A DNA stretch of 64,000 bases from Sphingobacteriales bacterium (GTDB lineage Bacteria; Bacteroidota; Bacteroidia; Chitinophagales; Chitinophagaceae): NCBI GenBank assembly GCA_012270485.1, contig JAAXIF010000028.1:1-64000 (forward strand). Direction: 5' to 3'. The position numbers were made by a program, and so were the translations under genes. A model generated the notes under the pieces. It ran no database searches, was not told the origin of the DNA, and saw only the letters and a program-made list of their open reading frames with translations. Numbering within the stretch: the stretch's first letter is position 1; each line of letters begins with the position of its first letter. Positions 10,004 through 19,558 of this stretch are shown here, in pieces.

Positions 10004-11065
10004 TTATATCAGTTCATCAAGAGTTATTTCGCCATCTGAGTCACCAGTTTCACCCACTGCTGGGTTCTGTGCATCTGTTCTCTTCACATTAACCCAAGTG
10101 AATTGTTCTTGGTCAATTGTTTCGAGTGACGATAATCCAATACCTGAACTGTCTGCATTATGATCGATATCAAATGTTGGTGAGTTAGGTTCTAAGTACT
10201 CAGTCATTGTCTGGTACAATCTATCTGCTTCACCAATTGAGATATCACCAACGTCCTTAATATCGTTACCGCCAGGATTTGGATAGGTATTCGGACTACC
10301 CATGTTGGTTCTAAATTTCAATATTTCATCTCCTGTATCTAAATCGAACAACGCAGTATGTTGTGCGAAACCTTGTGGATGTCCAAGAGTTGCGATACCT
10401 TCCACTTCTTGTGGTGGGATATCCAACGTGCCTGGCCTTGGTTGGTTCTCAATGTCCAAATCCACAACACCCTCAAGTTGAACCTGAGATCCCAGATACA
10501 TTCCAGCAGGGTGAACAAACAATTTATAAATGTTTCTCCATTCAGAGATCGCAAGTTCACTCTTAATCTGAATTGCATATGTCTGGTATAGTTTATCGTC
10601 AGTGATATATCTTTGTGACGATGGGCCAATCTCAGACTCATTCAAATTAAAGATGTTTTTCTTTGTATAGACAACATCTGGATCTATATTAAAGAAGGTG
10701 CGGAAGAATTGTTGTATCGAATACTTAGTACCCTTTGATCGGTACAATGTGTTCGAGTACTTCGCAGCTTCTCTTTTATCTGGGAAACCTTCAAAGTAAG
10801 ATTGTCCCAAAAGTAATTCGTCTTCGATATAACTCAAAAGATCTATATCGGTTTGCGTGATATCCTTGGTCAAGAATAATTCATTCAGAAGATTGGTCGG
10901 TGATCCGTCCTGATCTTCAAAATGATAGTACGCTTTTAACAGTTCAACAAACTTTGGAAAACTCTCTACTATATGATCGGGAAGTACTTCCTCAACCTTA
11001 TAGTGTCGTAGGTTTATTTCCCTACGACCTAAGTCCGTAAACGTCTTGTCTAAATGTCCACTCAT
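10004..11065 (-). CDS. Baseplate-associated structural protein
   Basis: 353 residues. The N-terminal half has the pattern LPDHIVESFPKFVELLKAYYHFEDQDGSP..LLNELFLTKDITQTDIDLL and later KYSNTLYRSKGTKYSIQQFFRTFFNIDPDV, a signature I recall from a family next to gp6 in marine T4-like phages, sometimes labelled a baseplate wedge protein. Its ATG overlaps the gp6 stop region (TAATG). No enzymatic motif. A gp8-like wedge role is possible but not shown by the sequence. Confidence 0.6.
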   Translation of the reverse strand: MSGHLDKTFTDLGRREINLRHYKVEEVLPDHIVESFPKFVELLKAYYHFEDQDGSPTNLLNELFLTKDITQTDIDLLSYIEDELLLGQSYFEGFPDKREAAKYSNTLYRSKGTKYSIQQFFRTFFNIDPDVVYTKKNIFNLNESEIGPSSQRYITDDKLYQTYAIQIKSELAISEWRNIYKLFVHPAGMYLGSQVQLEGVVDLDIENQPRPGTLDIPPQEVEGIATLGHPQGFAQHTALFDLDTGDEILKFRTNMGSPNTYPNPGGNDIKDVGDISIGEADRLYQTMTEYLEPNSPTFDIDHNADSSGIGLSSLETIDQEQFTWVNVKRTDAQNPAVGETGDSDGEITLDELI

Positions 11066-12894
11066 TAGTTAGTCGCTGTTGTCAGTATACCAGTTGTTCT
11101 TGAACGTGATTCATCATATTCAAGAATATCGTTTCTTTGTGGTACAAGTAGTGATTGGTTGGCAGGAACCGCAGATACCTTGATGAATGTTTGTCCACCA
11201 GTAATACTGTCTACCTGTAAACCTACCAGATATACAAAACCTGTACTCGATGCGTAGTTACCAACATTGTCTACCAATACTTGGTTATCTGTCAAGTTGA
11301 TAACCTGTAGTGTGTTAGAGTTTAGTTTGTTTCTAATTACGCAGTTAACATTTTTAAATACAAAGTTAGTTGACGTGATAACAAAGTTCTCGTCATCCTG
11401 TGATTGTATTTCAACAGGGAACTTCAATGTGTGGTCTGATTGTAGTCCCAATGTTGGTGTAAATCTTTGTTGCATCTTAACTTCTGTACGAGAAGAAAGA
11501 ACCGCAGGCGATACTTCATCAATCAATGTGAGAAGGTTAGATCGTCTAAATGCCTGATCGAACTTACCTGTGTTCTGTGCAAAGTATGTACGAATCTGAT
11601 CTTCTACTTGTGTCTTGACAGTACTCAATGTTAATGAAGTGAGTCGTTCGTTGAATTGGAACTTAGTGTCCAACTCGACAAATGTCTTGACTGGATCAGA
11701 AAACTTCAAATCAAAAGAAGCGATAGACAATTGTTCTGCAAGATCTAAGATCGCAGTCTTAGTTGTTTCTACAGTTGTAGCAGGAATATCACTATTAAAC
11801 AATACTGACATGAATACACAACCATATTGTTTAATGATGTTGTCTTCCCCACCCCATGCTTTGATATCTTTGATCAGTGATGAGAAGTTACGCAATACAA
11901 GTGATGAGTAATCCGCATGAGTTACCATTCTGTTTTGTGATGCATACTGGAAAGGTGCGTTCTTACGAATAGACTCTAGTGTTTCTTTTTCTGCACCACC
12001 CGCTGATTTAGACTCTACAGTAATTGTAGGTGTACGAGTGGTAGTCTCGTTAACACTGATTTCATTTACTGGTTCAAACACTTCAGCAAAGTTTGCATCT
12101 GCACCTGACACAGACAGATACTCAACAACAATCTTGTTGCCCGCATCTGGTGTCTTACCAAGAGTCGTACCGTTACCGAAAGTCAATTCGTAATAACCGT
12201 TAGGCATCTCTTTGAGAATGTATAGAGTAGAATCATTATTGATTACGTTCGCATCAAGAATGTTCTTGTATGCGGTAAACTCTAATGCAGTAGAACTAGG
12301 GAATACTTTTACTACCGCAGTATTGAGATCTAGGTTTTTATCTGGTATAATATACGTGATGTTTTCTTTATTATCACCTGAGATAAATGTCTTAGTTTTT
12401 GAAGTACCCTCTTTGATAGGGATAATGTTAGATCCGTTATTTTGTTTGAACTCGTAGAAACCAAATCCGTCATCTGTTGCAGAAATAGTTTCGGTTGTCT
12501 GGAATGTATAATCAACATCATCAACAGATGTCGTAAATTTATAACCAGATGCAACAGAGATACGTGGACTACGATTAACAATACCTGATAAGTTCAAAGA
12601 CAGTTTGACTTGTGCAGTCGAAGCGTTCTTACTATCGGGAATATAACCGATACCCTCAGAAAGAGATACCATAGAACTACGGAGTTGTGCAGTTCCAAGG
12701 AAGGATTCGTTCAATGCAAAGTTCGCTGTCAACGCATTGATATGCGTATTGTATGCAAGGACATCCAACAGGTTGGATAAACCTGATGCTTCAAAGTTGA
12801 AGTCCTTGAATTCGTTTTCCTTCTCAAGGTATTCTTTCAGATTGTTCTTGATCGCCTGAAAGTCTAATGCTGTTGATTTAATTGTTGTCGCCAT
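11065..12894 (-). CDS. 6: Baseplate wedge protein gp6
   Basis: 609 residues. The opening (FQAIKNNLKEYLEKENEFKDFNFEASGLSNLLDVLAYNTHINA..ANFALNESFLGTAQLRSSM) is the characteristic start of T4 gp6 and its cyanophage homologues, followed by the J-like wedge region. Gp6 forms the dimeric inner ring of the baseplate wedge together with gp25 and gp53. It lies one base after gp25, in the order 25-6 seen in T4 relatives. Length fits the family (T4 gp6 is 660). Confidence 0.9.
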   Translation of the reverse strand: MATTIKSTALDFQAIKNNLKEYLEKENEFKDFNFEASGLSNLLDVLAYNTHINALTANFALNESFLGTAQLRSSMVSLSEGIGYIPDSKNASTAQVKLSLNLSGIVNRSPRISVASGYKFTTSVDDVDYTFQTTETISATDDGFGFYEFKQNNGSNIIPIKEGTSKTKTFISGDNKENITYIIPDKNLDLNTAVVKVFPSSTALEFTAYKNILDANVINNDSTLYILKEMPNGYYELTFGNGTTLGKTPDAGNKIVVEYLSVSGADANFAEVFEPVNEISVNETTTRTPTITVESKSAGGAEKETLESIRKNAPFQYASQNRMVTHADYSSLVLRNFSSLIKDIKAWGGEDNIIKQYGCVFMSVLFNSDIPATTVETTKTAILDLAEQLSIASFDLKFSDPVKTFVELDTKFQFNERLTSLTLSTVKTQVEDQIRTYFAQNTGKFDQAFRRSNLLTLIDEVSPAVLSSRTEVKMQQRFTPTLGLQSDHTLKFPVEIQSQDDENFVITSTNFVFKNVNCVIRNKLNSNTLQVINLTDNQVLVDNVGNYASSTGFVYLVGLQVDSITGGQTFIKVSAVPANQSLLVPQRNDILEYDESRSRTTGILTTATN

Positions 12895-13353
12895 TTATCT
12901 TAACCTACTTAATACGGTAGTAAATTCTACTAGTTCCCCAGTGTTTATTATTTTAAAAATAACAGTTACTTCTGCTGAGTTCTGATCTGGTTCCATGTTG
13001 ACAATAACCTTTAATGATGGTATATCAACACGTGGTTCGTACACTTCTAATACATTACGGATCTCTCGAACTATTGATTTTTCTGTTCCACCGTCCGCGA
13101 GTTCAAATAAGAAGTTATAAAGGTTTCCACCATAATATGGGTTGAATGGTTTCTCTCCTTGATTTGTTAACAAGAGATTCTTTACTGCGAACTTAACCGC
13201 CTCCGCGTTAGACTTCTTAAAGATGTCCTTCGTGTTGGTTCTTAACGCAAGAGAAAGATCTACATCTGAGTATTCTTTATTGGTAGTCGCAGCTACCGTA
13301 CTCGCTGATGCAAGATTAGTATCTTCGATTGATAATGCTCTTGTAGTTGCCAT
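12895..13353 (-). CDS. 25: Baseplate wedge protein gp25
   Basis: 152 residues, close to T4 gp25 (132). It contains the gp25/IraD family core: VKNLLLTNQGEKPFNPYYGGNLYNFLFEL, then REIRNVLEVYEPRVDIPSLKV and a beta hairpin. Gp25 is the conserved wedge protein related to TssE of type VI secretion. It nucleates sheath assembly at the baseplate. A late promoter lies 26 bases upstream. Confidence 0.92.
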   Translation of the reverse strand: MATTRALSIEDTNLASASTVAATTNKEYSDVDLSLALRTNTKDIFKKSNAEAVKFAVKNLLLTNQGEKPFNPYYGGNLYNFLFELADGGTEKSIVREIRNVLEVYEPRVDIPSLKVIVNMEPDQNSAEVTVIFKIINTGELVEFTTVLSRLR

Positions 13354-13378
13354 AATAGTCTCTTAATTACCTTGTATC

Positions 13379-13386
13379 TATTTATA
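13379..13386 (-). promoter_or_regulatory. T4-type late promoter box TATAAATA
   Basis: Exact TATAAATA on the minus strand between the 198-residue structural gene and gp25, 26 bases from the gp25 ATG. It gives the gp25-gp6 block its own late start. Confidence 0.65.
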
Positions 13387-13390
13387 CGAA

Positions 13391-13987
13391 TTAATCTAGT
13401 TTTACTTCAACTAATTCCTTAGAAGATAGTAGTTTTCCGTTATAATTGGTCGCAATACCTAAACCAAAGTTTAGATCAAACGATTCGGTTACCTCAGGCA
13501 TCTCTACTACGATCTGAGATGTCAATGATCCGTCTGGGTTATAGATGTCATAATCCAGAGTTATCTTGTCATAGAAACAATAATCCTTCCAGTATTCTGC
13601 AACGTCAAATGTTGCAGAGTGATCTATCTTACCTTTTCTGTCGATGACCTGATAAACTACAACACGACCATCTTCTTTTTTCAGATTGTCACCCCCAACG
13701 GTTTCAAGTGGGCCACCTTTGTAGATACCTTCACTTACAATCAGACGTACATTGTTAAACAAGTCAGTGTTACCATTGATTGTTCTGTACATCTCTGCAT
13801 GTAGATAAAGGTTACGTGCAATCTGTTTACGTTTGTTCGCATCACCTACGTGAGAGAACGGTGTCTTGTCTCCATACGCACCAAGGTATTTCGCAATGGT
13901 CACGCCTGGAGCTAACTTAGTTCTAGAGGATATATTGTCTCCGTCCAGAAAGTTAGGGTTGTATATGGGATCTGGTAATATAATCAT
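13391..13987 (-). CDS. Baseplate-region structural protein, family unknown
   Basis: 198 residues beginning MIILPDPIYNPNFLDGDNISSRTKLAPGVTIAKYLG. Predicted mixed beta/alpha, no catalytic motif. It overlaps the spike gene by 4 bases (ATGA) and precedes gp25, so it is co-expressed with baseplate genes. Its length equals that of T4 gp53, but the sequence does not resemble gp53, whose counterpart is the 346-residue gene further upstream in the operon. Confidence 0.6.
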   Translation of the reverse strand: MIILPDPIYNPNFLDGDNISSRTKLAPGVTIAKYLGAYGDKTPFSHVGDANKRKQIARNLYLHAEMYRTINGNTDLFNNVRLIVSEGIYKGGPLETVGGDNLKKEDGRVVVYQVIDRKGKIDHSATFDVAEYWKDYCFYDKITLDYDIYNPDGSLTSQIVVEMPEVTESFDLNFGLGIATNYNGKLLSSKELVEVKLD

Positions 13988-15426
13988 CCTTTAAACCTCT
14001 TACCTCTATTCGCAATCGAATTACCGATCGGTACAAATCCAAACCTAGATGATTGTTTTGATGATGCAGTTCTACCAATCTTAGGTGGACTTGTGTTATC
14101 ATATTCTGAGTTCAGTCTACCCTCTGAAACCATCTTGTTTCCAATAAGAGAACGGTTTGCAGTATCACGAATCGTAGATCGAATCTCTTGTGTTGTCGGA
14201 TGTTTCTCAAACAATCCTTCGTAGTCATCACGTAGAAGTATCTTGTTCTTCAATACGTCACCAGCATCTACAGTCACGGTGCGTACAGAGAAGTCACCCA
14301 TTGTCATCATTGCTCCGATCGCATCTGCAAGTGGGACTGGTTTCTTCGGTGTCGGAGTCTCCTGTCCTTCAACTGCCTTCTTAACTGTAGGATTAGATGC
14401 AGAACCCGCTGATCCTATCGCACCAGCGGTTCCCGCTTTCTGTGCTTGGAATGCAGTCTTAGACTTGTCTGCCACATTCGCATTGTATGATCGAATCGCT
14501 TCTGTCGCCTGTCCGTGGAATGATCCATAGAACGCAGCTCCTGATGCGAACGGAACCGCACCCTTCGGCCCCATGTATACAGGTGAAGTCATCTCTACCT
14601 GTTCACCACCGATCACACCTTTCATACCCATGACCGATAATTCAGATCCAGTGATTGCCATTACTGGTGCAGTCTGGATGTATTCGTCTTTTGCGGTCAT
14701 GATCAAACGGTTGTCAGTAAACACATTGAGTTCTCCCTCAACATGTTCTTTAGAATATCCCTTCGTCCATTCTGTGTTATTACCCAAGACCAGTTCGTTC
14801 TTGTTCTCTACTGTCTTATATGATGCAGATTGTTTTGTGATGTATTCTGTGTTACCTGATACTTCGGTTCTCTTATTCAACAATACATGTTGTTTATTGT
14901 GTCCATGTATGTTAAGATTGTGGTTACCACCTACGTCCATATTCCAGTCACCTGTAACCGTCTGGTTCAGATTACCTTTATAGACCATCTCTGCATCACC
15001 TTCTACGATGACCGTATTGTCTCCTCCAGTCACCTCGACTTTATTGTTCGGGGATGATATAATAATAGAACCATCTGCTCGCATCTCAATACCACCACCT
15101 TTACGGTGTTTGATAAGAATACGTTCACCGCCAGGCGTGTCATCGTGTTCGATCACATGTCCAGATGCAGTCTCCATAACCTGATTGAAAGGGAACTGAG
15201 ATGGTTGTTGATCCTCAACATTCAGAGATACATTGAAGTCTCCACCACCAAGATACAATTCATTTGTCTCGAATCCACGAGCAGCTTTGTTTATGGTAGA
15301 CGTATAATGATATGTCGTTTTAGGAAACTCACCTGTAGGATCTTGGAAACCATCAAGTGGTACACCAAGTGTTTGATCCTTAGCAGGGTTCTGTCCTAGT
15401 TTGTTTTTCTTTGATTCTATTGTCAT
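13984..15426 (-). CDS. 5: gp5-type beta-helix spike protein (C-terminal part of T4 gp5 as a separate gene)
   Basis: 480 residues. Residues ~90-260 form the regular valine/asparagine-rich repeat seen in the T4 gp5 / VgrG triple-stranded beta helix (GGGIEMRADGSIIISSP, KVEVTGGDNTVIVEGDA, NLNQTVTGDWNMDVGGNHNLNIHG, RTEVSGNTEYI). The tail is Ala/Gly-rich and basic. There is no OB-fold and no lysozyme domain here; those parts are found in the two genes upstream. It is the needle that pierces the outer membrane, by family knowledge. ATGA overlaps on both sides indicate tight translational coupling with the amidase protein. Confidence 0.75.
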   Translation of the reverse strand: MTIESKKNKLGQNPAKDQTLGVPLDGFQDPTGEFPKTTYHYTSTINKAARGFETNELYLGGGDFNVSLNVEDQQPSQFPFNQVMETASGHVIEHDDTPGGERILIKHRKGGGIEMRADGSIIISSPNNKVEVTGGDNTVIVEGDAEMVYKGNLNQTVTGDWNMDVGGNHNLNIHGHNKQHVLLNKRTEVSGNTEYITKQSASYKTVENKNELVLGNNTEWTKGYSKEHVEGELNVFTDNRLIMTAKDEYIQTAPVMAITGSELSVMGMKGVIGGEQVEMTSPVYMGPKGAVPFASGAAFYGSFHGQATEAIRSYNANVADKSKTAFQAQKAGTAGAIGSAGSASNPTVKKAVEGQETPTPKKPVPLADAIGAMMTMGDFSVRTVTVDAGDVLKNKILLRDDYEGLFEKHPTTQEIRSTIRDTANRSLIGNKMVSEGRLNSEYDNTSPPKIGRTASSKQSSRFGFVPIGNSIANRGKRFKG

Positions 15427-17333
15427 TGTGGTTTCTTCGTTATGAGTTCAGCGGGAGTCAATGCTTTGTCATTCTGTAAATCGACATACACGGTCGCTTT
15501 TCTAAACATTGTCTCTACGTATTCACTTACTGAGAAGTACGGATCTTCTACCAAAGGTTGTATTTCATTGTGACCAAACACCTGACCACCATAGTACCTA
15601 CGATAGAATGCTTCACATACTGTTTCTAATGTAGTCATCTGTTCACGAGTAAATGACTGTGAAGAACGATATTGTTGTGGGTTCTCACATCCTGTCGAAC
15701 AGTTCAATCCACCTACCAGACAGATGTCAATAGAGTTTGTACCATGACCGTTGACACCTTGAGTTTCACCTATCTTATCAAACGGTCTACCTCTTTGTAA
15801 TTTACCATCTCGTCTTATCACCAGATGATATTTGATTCCGTCCTCACCCGATTCATTGTGTTCTACGTGTAGTTCTTCTGAACCAATGTTTTGATTGGTG
15901 TATGTTTCAGATGCGTGTACTATGAGTTCTGTGATAGGACGGTTGATAATTCTAAACTCTGTACCTAGTTCTTCCTTAGAGTCGATGTATGTAAACTGTG
16001 AGAACTGTGTGTTCTTACCATCGAATCGTTTAAGTGTCTCACGAATATCCACATCCTCCACTACAAAAGAATCCGCAGATGTAATCAACGATCCAGAGAT
16101 AGTAGTATCGATCTTAGATAATTCTTCTTCTGTCAAGTAAACACGATTCTGAATCACCTCTACTTCGTTATCTGGAATACCAGCACTTCTCGCCTTTTGT
16201 CCCAGATCCTCAACAAACTCTTGGTTGGTAAGTCCATCATCTATCGTACCAATCACCGTTTTCATTTTAGGTGTCAGAGTTGTGTCATTTTTAATTGTTA
16301 TCTGTGTTGCTTTTGCAAGTCCTTCTGGTGTTCCGTCAAGTGCAGAACTTACAATCTCGGATACCGTGGACTTTCCTAATTGTGCGTTAGATGTAAATGT
16401 ACGTACAACCTGTGTCACATCGTTCGTGATATCCTCTACGAGATCTTGTAACAAACCTAATCCTGTCTTTACTGGACTCTTGTCGAAATGACTAGAGAGT
16501 TCTTTTTGGTTCTTCTCTAGATCTTGCAACGCAGTGTTTAATCCAGATGTAACCTCATTCGCAATATCATTTATTCCAGACTTGATTGAGTTCAGATTAT
16601 TCTTTAGTTCGTTTGCACCGTTTGTTACGTTACTGAGTTCGGGGGCGTTTGCATTCAAAGACGGAACCGCAGATATCTCTCCAATAACGTCCTTTACTAA
16701 GTTCTCTGATTTTTTCAGTGTATCAGTAATCGCACCTAGTCCACCCGATGCACCACCACCAGTTCCCGATGCAGACTTTACTTCACTTGCAACACCTTGG
16801 ATCTTTGACTTCAACGCACTTGATTTACCTTCGATGTCATTTGCAGTTGCATCGATAGCGTCTAGTGAAGATGCACCCAACGTCTGAGATTCTAGTTGTT
16901 TAACAGGCGCACCCAATCCAGTAAGTTGTTGTACTACCGATGACACGGATTGATTTGAAGTTGCACTCGCTGTAATAGTATTTACAACACCACCAGAGTC
17001 TCCTGCCTCTCCTTCTGTCCCAAGAGTAAATGTAGGAACAGATAAATCTAGATCAATCGCAGTAGGATCAGATATACCAGACAATCCTGATACACCATCC
17101 GTAAAGGAACACATAGCATCTCCCAATACAGGTGAACCAGCATTATCTACTTTAGTTTCTAGACTTTCAATACCACCAACTATCTCACCTGCCTTGTTTC
17201 CAAGAAGAGTCGCATCCTTAGCGAATGTATTCTCCTTCAGTAGACCAGCTGCTTCTTTCGCCTTCTCACCAAACTGTTGGTTGTTCTGACTAGCGTCTAA
17301 TCTTTGATTAAGTTGACTTGCTTTTAATGGCAT
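15423..17333 (-). CDS. Baseplate hub protein with C-terminal N-acetylmuramoyl-L-alanine amidase domain
   Basis: 636 residues. Residues 1-440 are low-complexity Ala/Ser/Gly and coiled-coil segments. Residues ~465-625 form an Amidase_2 domain: ITELIVHASE (first zinc His), GVNGHGTNSIDICLVGG (second region, including the shared His), and VFGHNEIQPLVEDPYF (late His and Asp of the GHxxI...DP motif). All zinc-ligand positions of the family look intact. It would cut peptidoglycan cross-link stems during tail penetration. It sits between the OB-fold protein and the beta-helix spike, i.e. exactly where T4 gp5 has its lysozyme domain, so it probably replaces that activity. Confidence 0.82.
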   Translation of the reverse strand: MPLKASQLNQRLDASQNNQQFGEKAKEAAGLLKENTFAKDATLLGNKAGEIVGGIESLETKVDNAGSPVLGDAMCSFTDGVSGLSGISDPTAIDLDLSVPTFTLGTEGEAGDSGGVVNTITASATSNQSVSSVVQQLTGLGAPVKQLESQTLGASSLDAIDATANDIEGKSSALKSKIQGVASEVKSASGTGGGASGGLGAITDTLKKSENLVKDVIGEISAVPSLNANAPELSNVTNGANELKNNLNSIKSGINDIANEVTSGLNTALQDLEKNQKELSSHFDKSPVKTGLGLLQDLVEDITNDVTQVVRTFTSNAQLGKSTVSEIVSSALDGTPEGLAKATQITIKNDTTLTPKMKTVIGTIDDGLTNQEFVEDLGQKARSAGIPDNEVEVIQNRVYLTEEELSKIDTTISGSLITSADSFVVEDVDIRETLKRFDGKNTQFSQFTYIDSKEELGTEFRIINRPITELIVHASETYTNQNIGSEELHVEHNESGEDGIKYHLVIRRDGKLQRGRPFDKIGETQGVNGHGTNSIDICLVGGLNCSTGCENPQQYRSSQSFTREQMTTLETVCEAFYRRYYGGQVFGHNEIQPLVEDPYFSVSEYVETMFRKATVYVDLQNDKALTPAELITKKPQ

Positions 17334-18221
17334 CTATACACCCAATAATTCCCTGAGACGTTCTGCAAGTAATTCACATCTTGCGAAGTCTGATTCTTTC
17401 TTTACACCAAGATAATACTTTGCAAACACTCTTGCACAGTTGTCTTTGTTCTTTTTCTCTAGAGTATCTACTTTTCGTAACCGTATGTTTGCAGCTGATG
17501 CTGTACTATTTAGTTCATATTTTATGAACACCAATTGACTACTATACTTCCTCCAGTCGTTACTGAAGTTCTTCAATAGTGCCTTACGTGTGGTTATCCA
17601 TCCAGCAATACCAACAGGGTTCAACTCTGTTTCGTCTACAACCGCAATCTCGTTTAGATTTGATTTGAAAATAAGTCCAGCGACAATACCAATTGATTGG
17701 TTTATTGTGTATCCACTACCAAGGAAGAACTTGACCGCTTCGGTTTTTCTGAAGTCAATCGTTCTATTGAATACTCGTCCAAAGTTATCGTCCTCTACCT
17801 TTTCAGAATCAATGATCTGAACTTCTTGTTCATAAAACAATTCTTCTTGTGCGATTCTTTCCTGAACTGTATTGAACTCTACTTGTCTTTGAACACGAGT
17901 CGGATATTCTATCTTTGGAATAGATCCAACAACAAGAGGAACCTGAGATGCTTTACCGTCCATAAAGAAACCAAAGACAGTTGCACCTGAACTGAGTCTA
18001 GGTGTTCTACCCAAACCAGAAACACCACCTTCGGTTGTGGGTATTACTACTTGCGCCCAAGGTAAGTCGTTTTGTTTGATCTCTTTGGTTGACGGATTGT
18101 GTACACCATGAATACGAATCTTTACTCGTCCCTCCAAACCATATGGTGGTGTATGGTCAATCACGTCCGCAATAAACCAACGAGTGTTGTCTCCATAGTA
18201 TTCTGTTTGAATCGCCTTCAT
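17334..18221 (-). CDS. gp5-type OB-fold hub protein with degenerate lysozyme-like domain
   Basis: 295 residues. Residues ~10-110 match the T4 gp5 N-terminal OB-fold: WFIADVIDHTPPYGLEGRVKIRIHGVH...LPWAQVVIPTTEGGVSGLG..P.L..GATVFGFFMDG. Residues ~165-290 resemble a phage-tail lysozyme fold (KFFLGSGYTINQSIGIVAGL..NPVGIAGW..RKALL), but the usual catalytic 'ES' position reads KS, so cell-wall cutting is doubtful. Start chosen at the ATG overlapping the hub stop (TAATG, preceded by GAGGGG); a TTG 21 bases earlier is less likely. It should connect hub to spike. Confidence 0.75.
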   Translation of the reverse strand: MKAIQTEYYGDNTRWFIADVIDHTPPYGLEGRVKIRIHGVHNPSTKEIKQNDLPWAQVVIPTTEGGVSGLGRTPRLSSGATVFGFFMDGKASQVPLVVGSIPKIEYPTRVQRQVEFNTVQERIAQEELFYEQEVQIIDSEKVEDDNFGRVFNRTIDFRKTEAVKFFLGSGYTINQSIGIVAGLIFKSNLNEIAVVDETELNPVGIAGWITTRKALLKNFSNDWRKYSSQLVFIKYELNSTASAANIRLRKVDTLEKKNKDNCARVFAKYYLGVKKESDFARCELLAERLRELLGV

Positions 18222-19558
18222 TATCCCCTCGTCAACTTGCAAACAGACATAACAACATCATGTCTTGTGTTTTTGAATGTATGTCTAGTATTGTAAATTA
18301 AGAAGTCACCACTACGAAGACTATCGAACGCCTGTGTAGTTTCGGTGTCACCATCATCTGACAAAGTGTTGATCGTGACGATGTCACCTACACTCGCCTT
18401 GGAAACAATGAAACCAGCTCCAGGCACCGTGACTTCAAATTGGTTTTTATACAACATGTTGCGAATACCCATGTTGTCTAACTTGTTTGTAAAACTATTT
18501 TGTTTCACTTCATCGTGATAACTCTTGTATGTACCATAGACACCAGTCGATGTTATCTGGTGATATATCTTAGAGTCTCTCTCGTGTACAAGTTGATCTT
18601 CCAACTTAAACTCTTTGGGATATACGTTTTGTTCTTTCTCCGAAGGTATTATACCAGTTTTCTCTAACTTTTCAAGTGTTTTAGTTACAGAATAATGTGT
18701 AGAACCTATTTGACCTGTGTTAAGATTTGTGTTATTATATGTTGCACCAACACCACCCGCCATCATTTGTGTCAAAGTGTTTTGTAGTTTCGCAGCTCTC
18801 ATGGTCTGTATTTGGAATGTACGATGCAACGGTGATTTCGCTTCGGTCTGTTTTACGTTCGATGGTGAATACAAATAAGGTATCTGATCGTTCCAAGGAT
18901 CTTGTTCTAACATCTTGTCCAGAGAACCCAAACGTATATTGGTGTCGTGTATTGATGCGTACAAGAACAACGGACAACCATTTGTTGTGGTTGCACGATC
19001 TCTTAACCATTCACATGCTTCAAGTGGATGTAGATATGGAATGATTACCTTCATGTTGTTTTGAACAGAAGGATGTAAGTACGAGATATCGATATCTTTA
19101 CCTAGATCCTGACCACAGATTTTCTGTATCTCTTTCTCTAGTGTATCAGTAACCGTTCTACTAATCTTCTTTGACTTACTTACGAACGCATGTTCGTCCA
19201 TAATAGTGAACAAGTATACCGATGCTTTACCAGCGTCATTTGATTTGATGACCTGATCGATACTAGTCATGATAAATGATCGAGACATAACAGGGACAAG
19301 TGTCTTGTCCTCCGATGCAATCTCGATGAATATTCTTTCGGTTCCAGAGAAACCCATACCGTCTACAAAACCCTGATCGTCAGATAATGCAATCTGACCA
19401 GAGATGTACGGTTTCTCTAGACTTTCAAAAAATACCAGTTCGACAATACTTGAATTAACATTAATTCTATTACCCTCGTCATCACCGCCCATCCCTTCGG
19501 ATACGATGTACGCCTGAGTAATTTTATATTGCGACTGGTTGTCGTTTTGTGTACTCAT
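18221..19558 (-). CDS. 27: Baseplate hub protein, gp27-like
   Basis: 445 residues. The opening ITQAYIVSEGMGGDDEGNRINVNSSIVELVFFESLEKPYISGQIALSDDQGF, the ISRTVTDTLEKEI..ICG segment and the HPLEACEWLRDRATT segment fit tail-hub proteins built from two beta barrels (T4 gp27, 391 residues; gpD/VgrG relatives). It lies directly before the OB-fold gp5-like gene, the partner it would bind. Identity as gp27 rests on fold-like features and position, less on direct sequence identity. Confidence 0.65.
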   Translation of the reverse strand: MSTQNDNQSQYKITQAYIVSEGMGGDDEGNRINVNSSIVELVFFESLEKPYISGQIALSDDQGFVDGMGFSGTERIFIEIASEDKTLVPVMSRSFIMTSIDQVIKSNDAGKASVYLFTIMDEHAFVSKSKKISRTVTDTLEKEIQKICGQDLGKDIDISYLHPSVQNNMKVIIPYLHPLEACEWLRDRATTTNGCPLFLYASIHDTNIRLGSLDKMLEQDPWNDQIPYLYSPSNVKQTEAKSPLHRTFQIQTMRAAKLQNTLTQMMAGGVGATYNNTNLNTGQIGSTHYSVTKTLEKLEKTGIIPSEKEQNVYPKEFKLEDQLVHERDSKIYHQITSTGVYGTYKSYHDEVKQNSFTNKLDNMGIRNMLYKNQFEVTVPGAGFIVSKASVGDIVTINTLSDDGDTETTQAFDSLRSGDFLIYNTRHTFKNTRHDVVMSVCKLTRG

